Source: Humulus lupulus (taxonomy: Eukaryota; Streptophyta; Magnoliopsida; Rosales; Cannabaceae). From it: a DNA stretch of 64,000 nucleotides. Numbering within the stretch: the first letter of the stretch is position 1; each line of letters opens with the position of its first letter. Both the position numbers and the translations under genes were made by a program. The stretch spans positions 76,697,696-76,761,695 of the forward strand of contig NC_084801.1 in the NCBI RefSeq assembly GCF_963169125.1, given 5' to 3'. Under the pieces are notes generated by a model. It was given only the letters and a program-made list of their open reading frames with translations. It ran no database searches and was not told where the DNA came from. Below, one piece after another: positions 22,776 to 34,763 of this stretch.

Positions 22776-25006
22776 TGTAGCATCCCAAATTTGCTAATGA
22801 GGCCTAGGGCCTAGATTAGCGTGCCTGGAGGGCAATAAGTGAATTAATATGTTAATGTGTGAATTTAATGAATACGTGATTAGAAATGCATGTTTAGGTG
22901 AATTAAATATGCATGTTGGCCCCGTTTGGTTAATAGGGGCATGTTTATAATTTTAGCTGATTGAGGGCATGAATGTAATATTTGTGATATATTTTAGATA
23001 TATCTGCATAGCACGATCCGAGACGGTCCTAGGGAGCCGATTAGCTAGAAAGTGACAACAGGGTTAAATACCCGACTCGAGAGGGGCTTAGGGGTATTTT
23101 GGGGATATTATAATATGTTCGGGAATTATTGAGTAGTGGGTAATAATTTAATAATGCTTGGGTTATGTTGGGATTAAATGGAGATTTATAGGAGCACTCG
23201 GGGATTTAATGGGATTTGGTAAATGACTAAATTGCGCTTGGGGTTACTTAAGAGTTAAGGTTAGGTTTAAGGGGCAAAAGGGTAATTTGACTTTAAGGAT
23301 GGATAGACTTGGCTGAGGAAAAGTGATTCACGTTCTCTTCGCTTAGGCATATCTCTGTTTTTCTGTTGGAAGGCTAGAGAAAACCAGAAGCTAGGAGAAG
23401 GAAGCTGATTTTTCTTTTGGAGCAAAGGAGGAATCAAAAGATGGAACTATGGAGGCTAGAAGCTTGGAACATAGAGGAGTAATTCAGGGATTTAATCAAG
23501 CTCAAGGTAAGCTTCTAAACATGATGAACATGTTGAAATTCTGCTGGTTTGATTGTTAGAACTTATGCATGCACGAGTTGATTTCCAAGAATGGATTGAA
23601 TGTTTGATGGGTGTAGAAATCAGTTTATGAGCTTGTTAGGATGTTTAGGCCATATGATTATAAATTCTAGACTTTATTCTAGTATTGGCTGAAGTTTGGG
23701 ATGTGAGAAATGGGATTAAACTTGGGGAAAATTTTAAAGAAAGGTTAGTTTTCTAGGTTTGCAGGTCGAGCCGCGGCCCTTTATGGAGCATGTCGTGACC
23801 CGTGTGTGGGAGAGGCCTAGAAAGGCCTCAGCTCTTGAGGCGCGCCACGGCCCGTGTCTCCTTCCTGGGAGGCGTTTTGCCTCTGTTTTGAGGCATGTCG
23901 TGGCCCCTAAGGGGTTGGGCCACGACCTTGGTTCAAAGTGTTGACTGTCTTGTGGGTTTTTGGCTTAGGAACCCAATTATTAAGGCTCGTGATGGATTTT
24001 ATCACCCGGATTGATAAAATCCAAGGTTCTGGGAACTAGAGTTGTGACCCAAAGATGTTTAATGGATTAGAACTTGATGGGTGGATGTTGTTGATGCGTT
24101 GTAACTAGGTTTCCAGCGAGGCTTGGACTAGGGGACTGTGCTCGGGACATCGATGCTTGGAAAGCTCGAGACGCAGGTAAGAAAACTATTGTACCCATAG
24201 AGTAGGGCGAGGCCCTATAGCTTGTGTTGCAGGGCACGACCCTATATGATTGTGTTGCAAGGCACTGCTCCATTGATTGTGTTTATACATGTTTAAGTGT
24301 TTATTTAATTATGCTACGTGCGCATATATGTGAATGAACGACAAGAGCTGGGAACAACGAAGGCCGGGAACGGCGAAGGCCAAGAACGGCAAGGCCGAGT
24401 ACGACATAGGGCCGGGAGCAGCATTAAGCACGCGGAGTGCGAGTTGCCAGGGTGAGACCCTATAGGATTCCTGGGATATCCTTACGGTGTAGATCGCGAA
24501 CCCAAGGCCTGGTAAAGTGCCTGGGACGGCAAGGTCGTATGTGTTTAGCCTGTTGGCGATTGTCTATATGTTAATTGATAAATATTCATATGTTATTTGA
24601 TTGTGTGGGTTTTCTTGCTGGGCTTTGGCTCATGGGTGCTCTATGGTGCAGGTAAGGGCAAGGGGAAAGTCGACCAGCCATGAGTACGGAGAGCGTGAGG
24701 CGACGCGTACATGTTTGGCCTACCTGGCTGCCACGACCAGGGGTATTTTTGGGAGATGCTTGTATTAAACCTAATTTTTTCGTTTAATCGACTTTGATTA
24801 TATTTTTGAGTTGTAAATACTTCTAAAATAGTATTTTGGGATCCCAAATGTTAAGCGCTTCATAATTTTCAATGAATAGAAATATTTTCAAATTACATGA
24901 CTTATATTACCGTTTAGCTACACATTTAACCTAAAACATCAATTAGCGGGTGATTAGCACGTCTTAAACTCACTTAGTAACGGCTCTAAGGAGGTAGGGT
25001 GTTACA
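22776..25006 (+). repeat. Solo chromovirus LTR inserted in the copia B leader
   Basis: Starts TGTAGCATCCC and ends GGGTGTTACA; 2231 bp. No internal sequence is attached on either side, so I read it as a solo LTR left by LTR-LTR recombination. The flanking five bases (GTATG left, ATTAA right) do not match, so the insertion site has changed or recombination was between different copies. A CG-rich module lies at 23764-23935, and a short tandem array of GGCCGGGAACGGCGAA-like units at about 24345-24420. Confidence 0.88.
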
Positions 25007-26817
25007 ATTAAAGTTTATTCTTAAGGGTCGTTAATTATATGGTGTTTTGGGTTTAGGAATTGTTCTTAAATTTCTAGATGAAAAATGTAAGCCATTTTGG
25101 GGCATAAGAATTTTTGTATTTTAATTTTTTGCATTAAATTATTGAAAATAAATTCTGTAATGCCCAAGCCCAAGGCTATCGCACGTTGCCATACGACCCC
25201 ATGGCCTATGGCTCCCTAACTGCGCGAACCTATGCCTGCATCCGCGCGCGCCCTGCTGTTTCCCATCCACAACCTAGATGCTGGCCCGTGCCCACTCTGC
25301 AGCATCCCAGGCCTCGACGCCTGCTCCAGCGGCTCCAGGACCCTCTCGAGCCGCTGCCAGCCTCTATCGTGTCCTCCCTCCATGCCTCCTTCCCCACTGA
25401 GCCACATAGTCGCCTGCCCTAGGGTTTATAAACCCTAGGGCTTGCATCTTTGTTATCTATTTAAATTGTGGCCCTAATTTATTTTAAGCCCATAAATGTT
25501 TTGTTTTGAATTAATTGTTTGAGCCCAAATTCAAAAGTGAGCCTAATAACTTGTTGGGCATTAAAGCCCAAGTTAATTATTCTTAAAATTTGTTTAAGAT
25601 AATTGAAAGTTATTTTAATTCAAAATTAAATGGATAAATGGATTAATGGATCAAGACTACTTATGAAGGCCCAAAGCTGAAGATTGAGATCTCTTTAAGT
25701 TTTATTTAGTTTCTTACATTTTTGTGTATAATTTTGTAAGTGTTGTAATTTTTCTAGAAATACCCAGACACCCAACCCGCTTTTATTTATTTATTTAATT
25801 AGTATTTATTAATTTAAATGTTTGAATGTGATTAAATTGTTTAATATTTTATCATGCATTTTTGACATGCCATACATATTACCCACACAGTATTTAAAAT
25901 TAGCATGCATCTCATATGAGTAGAAACATACCTTAGGATTGTCCTTTGTGATTATATGCTTTATGTGATGGACCATATAATAATAAATCTAGTTTTAACT
26001 AGTTCAAGAGCAGAAATTGGTTTTAAAAGTAGTTTAATTTCAAGTATCTAATAAAATTATTTTATTAATTAATAAATGATATTCCTAGTAATTATAGAAA
26101 ATTAAAATTGAATTAATTAGGGCATAGTTCTATAATTTTAATTTTGCTTAATTGGATTAGTAATTATTAGAATATCATTTGGTAAAAAATAAATTACTTT
26201 ATTTTTACAAACTAATTAAAAAGCATAGGATGCTTTGAGAAAACACATATTTTAAAATAGTGAGTGGGAGAGGGGGTTATGACAATAAGTCCCATGGTCT
26301 CCATTATTAGTTAGCACCAAGGTAACATGGAGAGGGCCTCGAACCACCATTGCTTGGGTCCCCCTAAGGAAAGCTTCTGACTGTGTTTTTCTCAAGGAAA
26401 ACTTCTTTAAGAATAAGATTTAATGATGTATTTCAAGTTGGACTCACCTCAAGGCACACTCTTGAGTTAAGTGATTGATCTAAAATAATGGGCTACACTC
26501 ACAAGGTACATTAGGTTTTCGAGTGGACTAGTGTATCCTTGACCAAGCAAGCAGTTGTTTATAAGTCAAAAGAGAAATGTTGATTTGAGTTTTCACTTAT
26601 AAATTTGAGAACTTGTCTCAAAATTAATTTGGAATTAGTCTGACCTACCCTAAGGCTGGTCCATTAATATTCAAATTAATTAATCGTGGAATTAGTTATT
26701 ATTTTTTTATGTGTTCTTTAATTGTTGCATTCATGCATCATGTTTATTATTCCAAAAATTATTGATATTTATTATATGCATAAATTCATTTTTTTTATTT
26801 ATTTATTTTCAGCAATC
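25007..26817 (+). other. Copia B untranslated leader with a GC-rich island
   Basis: With 22683-22775 it fills the space between the copia PBS and the gag ATG. It is AT-rich apart from a GC-rich island at about 25155-25440 that ends in a perfect 26-bp palindrome. A polypyrimidine stretch and AG at 26811-26812, just before the gag ATG, look like a 3' splice site, so the leader may be spliced (inference). The open frames at 25186-25422 are confined to the GC island and resemble nothing I know. Confidence 0.5.
25416..25441. repeat. Perfect 26-bp palindrome containing TATAAA and telobox-like motifs
   Basis: The sequence GCCCTAGGGTTTA is followed directly by its own reverse complement. The centre is TTTATAAA, and each arm contains AAACCCTA, the plant telobox core. 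It closes the GC-rich island in the copia B leader. Confidence 0.95.
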
Positions 26818-27797
26818 ATGTCTAGCTCAAACCAAGTTTCCTCTTTACTTGATAATGAAAAGTTGACTGCTCAAAACTACATGAAATGGAAATCAAACAT
26901 GAACATTGTTTTAATATCTGAGAACCACAAATTTGTCTTGATTGAGAAATGTTCTGAAGTCCCTCCCGCTACTACTGCCAAAACTGCAAGGGAAAAGTTT
27001 GATAATTGGATCTTATTAAACAACAAAGCAAATTGTTATATGCTTGCAAGTATGAGCGATGTGCTCGAAAAGAAGTTTGAAGACACTAAGACTGCTTATG
27101 AGATCTGGGATTCCCTTCAAGATATGTTTGGGCAGCAGTCAGATCAGTGCAAGCATGAGGCCACCAGATCCTACATGACCAAGAAAATGAAGAAAGGAGT
27201 TTCTGTTAGAGAACATGTATTAGACATGATCAATATAATGCATGATGCCATTATCCATGGGGCAACCTTTGATGAAAGGATTCAAGTGAGCATTATACTT
27301 GAATTGCTTTCTCCAGCCTTTAAAGGTTTCACAACCAACTATGTCATGAACAATTAGAATATAACATGACACAGCTGTTGAATGAGTTGCAAACTTATGA
27401 ATCTCTTAACAAAGGTTCTCAGAAAGAAAAAGAGGCAAATTTTGTTGATTGTCGCCCATCCTCTTCAAAGGCTAAAAATAAAAAGAGGAAAAATGGATAT
27501 GGGAAGGACAAAGAGAATGAAAAATACAAGAATTCAAAGAAGCCTAACAAGTCATCCAAAGGCAAAGAGAACAAGAACACCAAGAGCTCCAAAAGGAAAA
27601 CCACTAAGGGGACTTGTTTTCATTGTGGAGTAGATGTTCACTGGAAGAGAAACTGTCCAAAGTATCTCGCTGACCTGAAAGAGAAAAAGAAAGGTAAATT
27701 TGATTTCCTTGGGTTAGAATCTTGTTTGGTGGAAGAAAATTCCTCATCTTTGATAGTAATTTCAAGAGCCACTAACCATGTTTGTTTTTCTCTATAG
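26818..27797 (+). pseudogene. gag: Ty1/copia gag and start of protease, copia B
   Basis: ATG at 26818 (MSSSNQVSSLL); the frame open upstream of it has no ATG near the family start. The UBN2-type gag domain (NYMKWKSNMNIVL... YEIWDSLQDMFG... MTKKMKKGVSVREHVLDM) is about 180 residues long. A TAG at 27355-27357 and a frame change follow. From 27366 a Lys-rich basic linker leads to a canonical zinc knuckle CFHCGVDVHWKRNC (C-x2-C-x4-H-x4-C) at 27614-27655. The protease active site expected as DSGATNHVC reads ISRATNHVC at about 27754-27780, so the catalytic Asp and the Gly are lost. TAG at 27795. Confidence 0.92.
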
Positions 27798-29894
27798 ATT
27801 CTTAGTTCGATGAGGAAGCTTGCTGATGGAGAGGTGACTATGAGGGTAGGAAGTGGTCGGATTGTCTCTCCATCAGCAGTTGGAACAACCCGTTTGGAGT
27901 TTGAGAAGAATAAATTTCTTATTTTAGAGAACGTTTATTATATTCCTGGATTTTCAAGAAACTTAATTTCTGTTTCTATGTTGCATGAACAAGGTTTTAA
28001 AATTTCTTTTAATGATAATTTGATTGTTATTTCAAGATATTGTTTTAAGATACGTTCTGCAAAATCTATTGATGGGTTTTATAGACTACAAGCTAAAAAG
28101 AAATCTGCTTATAATTCTGAATTATTTAAAACAACCAATCCTAGATCTATTAAACGACAACAGACTGATTCCGATAATGAAACATATCTGTGGTACTTGA
28201 GATTGGGCCATATTGGTCTAGATAGAATTAATAGGCTTGTAAAGGATGGTCCTTTAAGAGAACTATCTATTGGATCCCTCCATGTTTGTGAGTCCTCTGG
28301 AGAAGGCAAGATGACTAAGACTCCTTTCTCTGCTAAAGGTTCAAGAGCTACAGAATCACTTCAGCTGGTACATACGGATGTTTGCGGTCCACTTAAAGTA
28401 CAAGCAAGAGAAGGTTATGAATACTTTGTCACTTTCGTTGATGATTATTCATGATATGGTTACCAATACTTAATGGAAAGATAATTTGAAATGTTTGGAA
28501 AGTTCAAAGAATTTTGAAAAGAGGCTGAAAAGAAAATAGGTAAATCACTGAAAGTTCTTTGACGTGATCGAGGATGAGAGTACTTAGATTTTGAATTTGA
28601 GGACCATCTGCGTGAGCATGGTATTCAATCCCAACTTACAGCACTTGGAACACCACAACAAAATGGTGTTTCAGAAAGACAGAACAAAACGTTACTAGAT
28701 ATGGTTAGATTAATCATGCGCTTCTCATCATTACCACTGTCATTCTGGGGCTATGCAATTCAATGTGCTTAATACATATTGAATGTTTTTCCATCTAAGT
28801 CTATCTAGAAGACAGCCATGGAATTATAGAATGGTTGTAAACCTAGTTTACACCATTTTTGCATTTGAGGGTGTCCTGCACACGTGCTTAAAGGAAAGAT
28901 CAGGAAGTTGGAATCACGCTTTGAAGTGTGCATGTTTGTGGGTTATTCCAAAGAGAGTAGAGGTGGAAATTTCTATAGTCCTAAAGAAAATAAATGAAAC
29001 TTTTCTTGAACATGACTATGTTAATAACCATAAACCTTGCAGTAAGGTTGCATTGGAAAAGATGGTCTCGAATGAAGTTGCAAAGTCACCAGCAACAACC
29101 AATGAAAAATGACAAGAGGAAACTGCTAGTTCTAGTCAGAATAGTAGAGAGCCTAATCATAGTGGGAGGGTTAGTAAGCAACCCATATGCTGTGAACACG
29201 AAGTTCAAATGCTTGTGTCTGACACAAACAAAGACGATCCATTGACATTTAACGATGCCATGAATGATTATAACAAGGAAAAATGGCAAGACGCCATGAT
29301 CCAAGAAATGGAATCGTTTTATTCCAATTCTTTTTGGGTTCTTGAAGATCCACCTGAGATTATCAAGCCCATTGGTTGCAAGTGGATATTCAATAAGAAA
29401 AGAGGAGCGGATGGGAAAGTAGAGACTTTCAAAGCAAGGCCTGTTGCGAAAGGCTACACACAGAAACAAGGTGTTGAATATGAAGAAACTTTTTTTCTTG
29501 TGGCCATGATAAAATCCATTCGTATACTCTTATTGATTGTTGCGTGCTGGATTATGAGATTTGGGAAATGGATGTCAAAAAGTTCGCAAGCTTCTTAGGT
29601 CCATCTATGGACTCAAACAAGCTTCTAGATCTTGGAATCTTTTGATGACACAATTAAAACGTTTAGTTTTGAACAAAACGTTGATGAACCATGTGTCTTT
29701 AAACAAATCAAAGATGGTGTAGTAGTATTCCTCGTTCTTTACGTTGACGATATATTACTGATTGGCAATGACGTGACATCATTATCAAAGGTAAAGAACT
29801 AGTTAGCTAAACAATTCAAAATGAATGATGTGGGAGAAGCCAAGCATGTTCTGGGTATTCAAATTCTTAGAGATAGATAGAACAAGACTTTGGT
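27798..29894 (+). pseudogene. pol: Ty1/copia pol (protease end, integrase, RT start), copia B
   Basis: Continues in the frame of the preceding segment. 27810-28454 holds the protease C-terminal part, the pre-integrase zinc finger (LWYLRLGHIG... CESSGEGK, with one His and one Cys replaced) and the start of the integrase core (LVHTDVCGPL, FVDDYS). The core continues to about 28760 (GTPQQNGVSERQNKTLLDM) with several TGA/TAG codons, for example at 28453 and around 28560-28575. RT follows from 28868, with PIGCKWIFNKKRGAD at 29209-29598 and YVDD at 29740-29751. About 100 bp of RT between MDVK and KVRKLL are deleted near 29580. At 29894 the frame is cut by a chromovirus LTR fragment and resumes at 31350. 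Confidence 0.92.
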
Positions 29895-31349
29895 TGTAGC
29901 ATCCCAAATTTGCTAATAAGGCTTAGGGCCTTGATTAGCGTGCCTGGAGGACAATAAGTGATTTATTATTAATATATGTGATATACTGGTGATATATTTG
30001 TGATGCACGATCCGAGACAGTCCTAGGGAGCGTTTTAGCTAGAAGTCACAACGGGGTCAAATGCCCGGCTTGGGAGGAGCTTAGGGGTATTTCGGGGATA
30101 TTATAATGTGTTCGGGAATTATTTAATAGCGCATAGTAGTTTGGTAATGATTTGGACATGTCGGGATTAGTGGGGATTTATAAGACTACTCAGGGACTTA
30201 ACGGGGTATGGAAAATGACTGAAATGCCCTTGGATTACTTAAGGATTAAGGATAAGCTAAGGGTTATTTTGGACATTTTGGTTAAAGGATAGGATTATGT
30301 TTAGGCAGCTGTGTTTCTTGGAGGGGTTAGAATAATTAGAAGGAACTCTCTTTCTCTCCCACGTGTAACTCTCTCTCTCTCATTCTCTTGAGGCTTGGAA
30401 GGTTTTTGGGATTTTTGGAGGAGAAAGCTTTAAATTTAAGGCTGGGAGTTCGGGAAATCAAAGCTTGGAGCAGATTACAAACAGCTGAGGGTCAAAACCA
30501 TTCTTGGGGTAAGGGTCTAAGCTCGAATTCTGTTTAATTTTCCTTTGTTTTGCTAAAGTTTGAGGGGTTAAAGCTTAGATAATTGAACTTGAGTTATAGT
30601 AGGATTTTGGTTGGTTTCTCTGGGCTTATGTGCTACTTAAAGTGTATTAGGATGATTATGGGACTCAATTCTGTTGTTGGGGTGCGTTTGGGATGATTTA
30701 TAGGGGAGTTATCTTGTAAAAATTGCATGGAATTTATGGGTTTCAGGGTTGAGTCGCGGCCCTGTTCTTTGGCACCACGGCGCAAGGTTTGGGCGCTGTG
30801 GCCCTAGGCTGGCAGATGTGAGGCAATTTTGCCTCTGTTTTGCGGCGCGCTGCGGCCTAAAAGTGGATTTTTGGAAAAATGAGGGTTTTTAGCTACGGAA
30901 TTTGAACGTTAAGGCTTGGGAAGGTTTCTACTACCCAGATTGGTAGAAACCAAGGTCTCGGAGATTAGAATTATGTCTCGAAACTATTTAATTAATTAGA
31001 ATGTGATGGTTAATTATTATTCTTGTGTTGTGACTAGGATTTCTCTTCAAGGCTTGGGTTAAATGACTATGCTTGTAATCACAGTGCTCGAGTAGCTTGG
31101 GACATAGGTAAGAAAACTGTTGACTCGTAGAGCAGGGCGAGGCCCTATAGTTGGTATTACAGGGCACAACCCTTTTTGATTGTGTTGCAGGGCGTAGTCC
31201 CATTGATTGTGCTTATGCATGTTTAAGTGCTTGTTTAATTATGCTATGTGTGCATATATGTGATTGAACGGCATGTGTCAGAACGGCATGAGCCGGAACG
31301 GCGAGGGCCGAGAACGGCGAAGGCCGAGAACAGTGAAGGCCGGGAACGG
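29895..31349 (+). repeat. Chromovirus LTR fragment inserted in copia B pol
   Basis: Begins TGTAGCATCCC, the same start as the LTR at 22776, and follows that family for 1455 bp through the CG-rich module (30750-30862) and into the GGCCGAGAACGGCGAA-like array (31265-31349), where it stops. About 770 bp of the LTR 3' end are missing. Copia sequence resumes with no visible loss compared with copia A (CTTTGG on the left, GCACT on the right). Confidence 0.88.
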
Positions 31350-32196
31350 GCACTTTCTCAAGCAACTTATATTGATAAGGTGCTAGAACGCTTTAATATA
31401 TAAAACTCCAGAAAGGGTGATATGCCAACCCATTCTAGAGTAGTCCTTTCCAAGGAGCAGTGTCCCAAAACACCTCAGGAATAGGAAGATACGAGACAGT
31501 ATCCCTATGCCTCAGTGATATGCAGTCTTATGTGCATTATGCTATGTAAAAGACCTGACATTTGTTATGCAGTAGGGATAGTCAGCCGTTATCAATCCAA
31601 TCCTGGATTGAGTCATTGGATTGCAGTGAAGAATATTCTCAAGTATCTTAGAAATACTAGAGATTATATGCTTGTATATTCACGTGGAGACCTAAAAGCC
31701 ACTAGTTACACTAATTCTGATTTTCAATCAGACAGAGATAGTCAAAAATTGACTTCTAGATCAGTGTTTACTCTAGGAGGAGGAGAAGTATTCTGGCGAA
31801 GTATTAAACAAACCAGCATTGCAGACTCGACCATGGAATCCGAGTATATAGCAGCTTGTGAAGCAGCTAAGGAGGCTGTGTGGCTCAAGAAGTTCTATTT
31901 CGATATGGAATTAGTGCTAGATGTGGATAAGCGATTAGTCCTATACTGCGACAACAGTGGGGCAGTAGCTAAGTCAAAGGAACCACATAGTCACAAGAGG
32001 GGAAAGCATGTCGAGAGGAAGTATCACTTTATCAGAGAGATAGTTCACTGACAAGATGTGCAGTTATGAAGATAGCTTCAGAGCATAATCTTGCAGATCC
32101 TTTCACAAAGACTTTATCTATGAAATCTTTTAAGGAGCATGTAAGAAACATGGGAATGAGAGAGATGCCTCATTTGCTTTTGGGTAAGTGGGAGAT
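31350..32196 (+). pseudogene. Ty1/copia RT end and RNase H, copia B
   Basis: Picks up the pol sequence interrupted at 29894 (LSQATYIDKVLERF region) and runs through RNase H (RPDICYAVGIVSRYQ... IKQTSIADSTMESEYIAACEAAKEAVWLKKF... YCDNSGAVAKSKEP) to ADPFTKTL. MESEY is intact here, but the first acidic motif reads SYTNSDFQ, where copia A has GYTDFDFQ. A TGA at 32049-32051 and a one-base loss follow. The polypurine tract AAGTGGGAGAT at 32187-32196 precedes the LTR. Confidence 0.9.
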
Positions 32197-32499
32197 TGTT
32201 TGGAATTATGCCCTGAAAGCATATTTAATAGACATTGTTTAAAGAAATAAATAAATAAATTGAATTTGTTATGCATATATTTTATGGACTATATTATTCT
32301 ATGATAATATTAAGTAAATACTAGAAAAATTCCTAAGTTCAGATATGTGATCCCAACCACGTATCAGTATGAGAGGATTGTGTTTGAGATAAATGAACTT
32401 GAATAGTTCGTAGTAAAATAAAGTTGTGGAATCTTTAGATTAATTACTGCAAGTACGGTCCACTAGTATTATGAATACATGTGATCTAGATCCGGATTA
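32197..32499 (+). repeat. Truncated 3' LTR of copia B
   Basis: Starts TGTTTGGAATTATGCCCTG and follows the first 303 bp of the LTR at 20507. It breaks inside the motif GATCCGGATTA, where Tat B sequence begins. The other 1.9 kb are missing. Confidence 0.9.
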
Positions 32500-34094
32500 T
32501 GGAGACCAAGGCCACAGCCCTAGCCAGCATGACGAACATAGAAAAGAGCGTCAAGGAGCTGGTCACTGAAAGCAATCTAAGGCTTGTCGGCCTTTTGGAA
32601 CCTCATCAAGAAGTGAGGGAATCCATTGCGGGGAGTGCTACTTGAGAGGAATTCCCCGAGCAATAGCAAGATGTGTCACAACCCCAGATCTAATGACCAA
32701 CGGGAGTGACCATCCTAGAGCCATCTAGCAACCCTCAGGCTGTAGCTTCCCCTTTCCACCATGGGAGGGGAAAACAAAAACTACCGAAGTACAACGACCC
32801 TATACTTGAGTCTTCTGATGAGAACGGTATAGACCTCTCACTCTTAGATAACTTGCCCATCCCATCTCACTTATTTAACAGGGATGGCAACTTTAAATTT
32901 ACGACTAGTAATTTTAGTTCGGACTTCTTCGAGGCAGATAGTGAGTGTAGCTGCAGTTCTATAGATTATATATTGAACAATAATAATAGTTCGGGTATAC
33001 TACTTAGAATTTCCCTTTACATTATTCCATTATTACTCCAAACTATTTTGTCTGATCGTTTGTTTTTATTTTATAGTCATGCCGTCTGAAGATGCCTTCG
33101 ACATGTACGACTATTTTGAAGCTCCTTCGAGCAAGAAGAAGTTGAGCAGGAAGCATCATGGGGAGAGCAGCAGTGAGCCTCCCAAAAAGAGGGCTCGACC
33201 AGAAGATCCTCCGGTGCCCACTCCATCTAGGACCACAACCCCTCCTCCACCACCTCACAATACTCCTCCCCATGAACAAACAAGAAGAACTCCAGTAGAG
33301 GCTCTATTGAACACTGCCTGTAGTGCGGCTTACGACAAGTTGCAAAAATTGTCAAAGCACCGCCGGAAACAGGAAGCCTTCGCCAACCTTCCCATAATGA
33401 AAGCCAACCAGATTCTCAATTGTGGGCTGAATGAAATACTCAGTGTAAGTTTTATCCATGTTGTGCTTTAGTCGAACAAAATTTCCTTTTATTGCTACTA
33501 ACAACTTTATTATTTTCTTGTTCGCAGGGTATCTTGACCATGAGTATTGGCTGGCACCGAACTGAGGAGATCGATGCCAAACATGCCAAGGAGACCAAGG
33601 CATGCAAGGAGAAGGTTAAGGCGGCCGAAAAAAAAGTCGCCAGTTTAAACAAAGAGCTAAAAAGGAGTCAAGAAGAGCTAGTCAAAGCCGTTTCTGCCAA
33701 AGAGAAGTTTAAGGAAGCTTCAGAAAAGAACTTCAAGGAAGCAACCAAACTCCAAGAAGACCTTGCGGCCAGCATGAAGGAGGCCACTTAGCTAGAGGAG
33801 CGGGTGAAGCTGCTCGAGGAAACCAATTCCCAGAACCTAGAGTGATTCAGAGGAGCAACCTTCAATTGCTTCTATCTATTTTAGAAGAACAACCCAGAGG
33901 AAAATTTTGACAACCTTTCTGAGCAGATGAGGCAAGTTGAACTTGCGAAGTGCACTACTCTTCTAGAAGAGGAAAAGAAAGCTCAAGAATCTCCTGAAAT
34001 TTCCTTGGCGACAGGCATCGATGGTGCTGAAGAGGATTCGGGAACAACAATCGACCAGCAATTTCAGCAAGATCCTCCTCCAGTTGCACAATAA
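32499..34094 (+). pseudogene. Antisense additional gene of Tat element B (three exons)
   Basis: Exon 1 reads in one frame from the breakpoint at 32499 to 32994, with four stops between about 32640 and 32700. Intron 1 is 32995-33076 (GTATAC...TTTATAG); exon 2 is 33077-33444, Pro/Lys-rich then helical. Intron 2 is 33445-33527 (GTAAGT...GTTCGCAG, 83 bp, phase 0). Exon 3 is 33528-34094, a long Lys/Glu coiled coil (TKACKEKVKAAEKKVASLNKEL) followed by an acidic tail ending VAQ-TAA. Exon 3 has in-frame stops at 33789, about 33843 and about 33882. Both introns keep the frame, and exon 1 ends in phase 1, which exon 2 completes. The gene converges on the pol of the same element. Function unknown. It resembles the gene at 55953-59891 in intron position and coiled coil, not in overall sequence. 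Confidence 0.7.
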
Positions 34095-34763
34095 TTTATG
34101 ATATCTTAATTTGTAACTAAAACATATGAACAAAGGTTCGTAATGTTGAGACAATTTTGCTGCGTAAGGCAGCTTTTCTTTTAATTTTAATTACATCCGA
34201 GCAGCAATTGCTCGCAGTGTAAAGACATTTCATTATGATTTTATAATATTTGCTATTATTATAACATCTATTCATATGACCGAACTTATCATAATACTTT
34301 GTTTAGATTTTACAAAATTAAACCAATTTTTTTGAAAAATACTGTCGTAGTATGCTTTCCCTTATTTTGCTCGTGTATTTACATATGTCTATTGATATGC
34401 GTTGCTTGCTTAGTATCTTATATGCCCCAAAGTGACGGAGGAGCTTGAGGTTCTCGGTCACTTGCCATGACCAAGTCTTGTTCGAACATTACCGCTCGCG
34501 TACTTATAAACAATTAATGATAATATAGCAAAACAACACATGTAATGAGAAAATACTTGTAATAAATACAAGAATTGGCAAGAATATCTGGCTACGCACA
34601 GTTCCTTTTATTTCATGTAATAAATCGACAAAAATCTTGTCTGTATGAGTGATCTAAAACTGCTCTTACACTTGTAAGCGATCAATCATATAATTGACAA
34701 GCCCTTATTCATAAAATTGTAAAAAGTAGAATTAATACAAGCCAATTCTTTAAAGAGAATTGT
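34095..34763. other. Untranslated sequence between antisense gene and pol of Tat B
   Basis: AT-rich with no coding sequence. A small GCTGC/GCAGC hairpin lies at about 34159-34173. Unlike the equivalent regions of Tat 1 and Tat C, no tandem repeat is visible. Confidence 0.5.

Noticed and set aside
25186..25438. Two overlapping Pro/Arg-rich frames in the GC island
   Set aside because: High GC removes stop codons by chance; no similarity, no consistent start, inside a copia leader.
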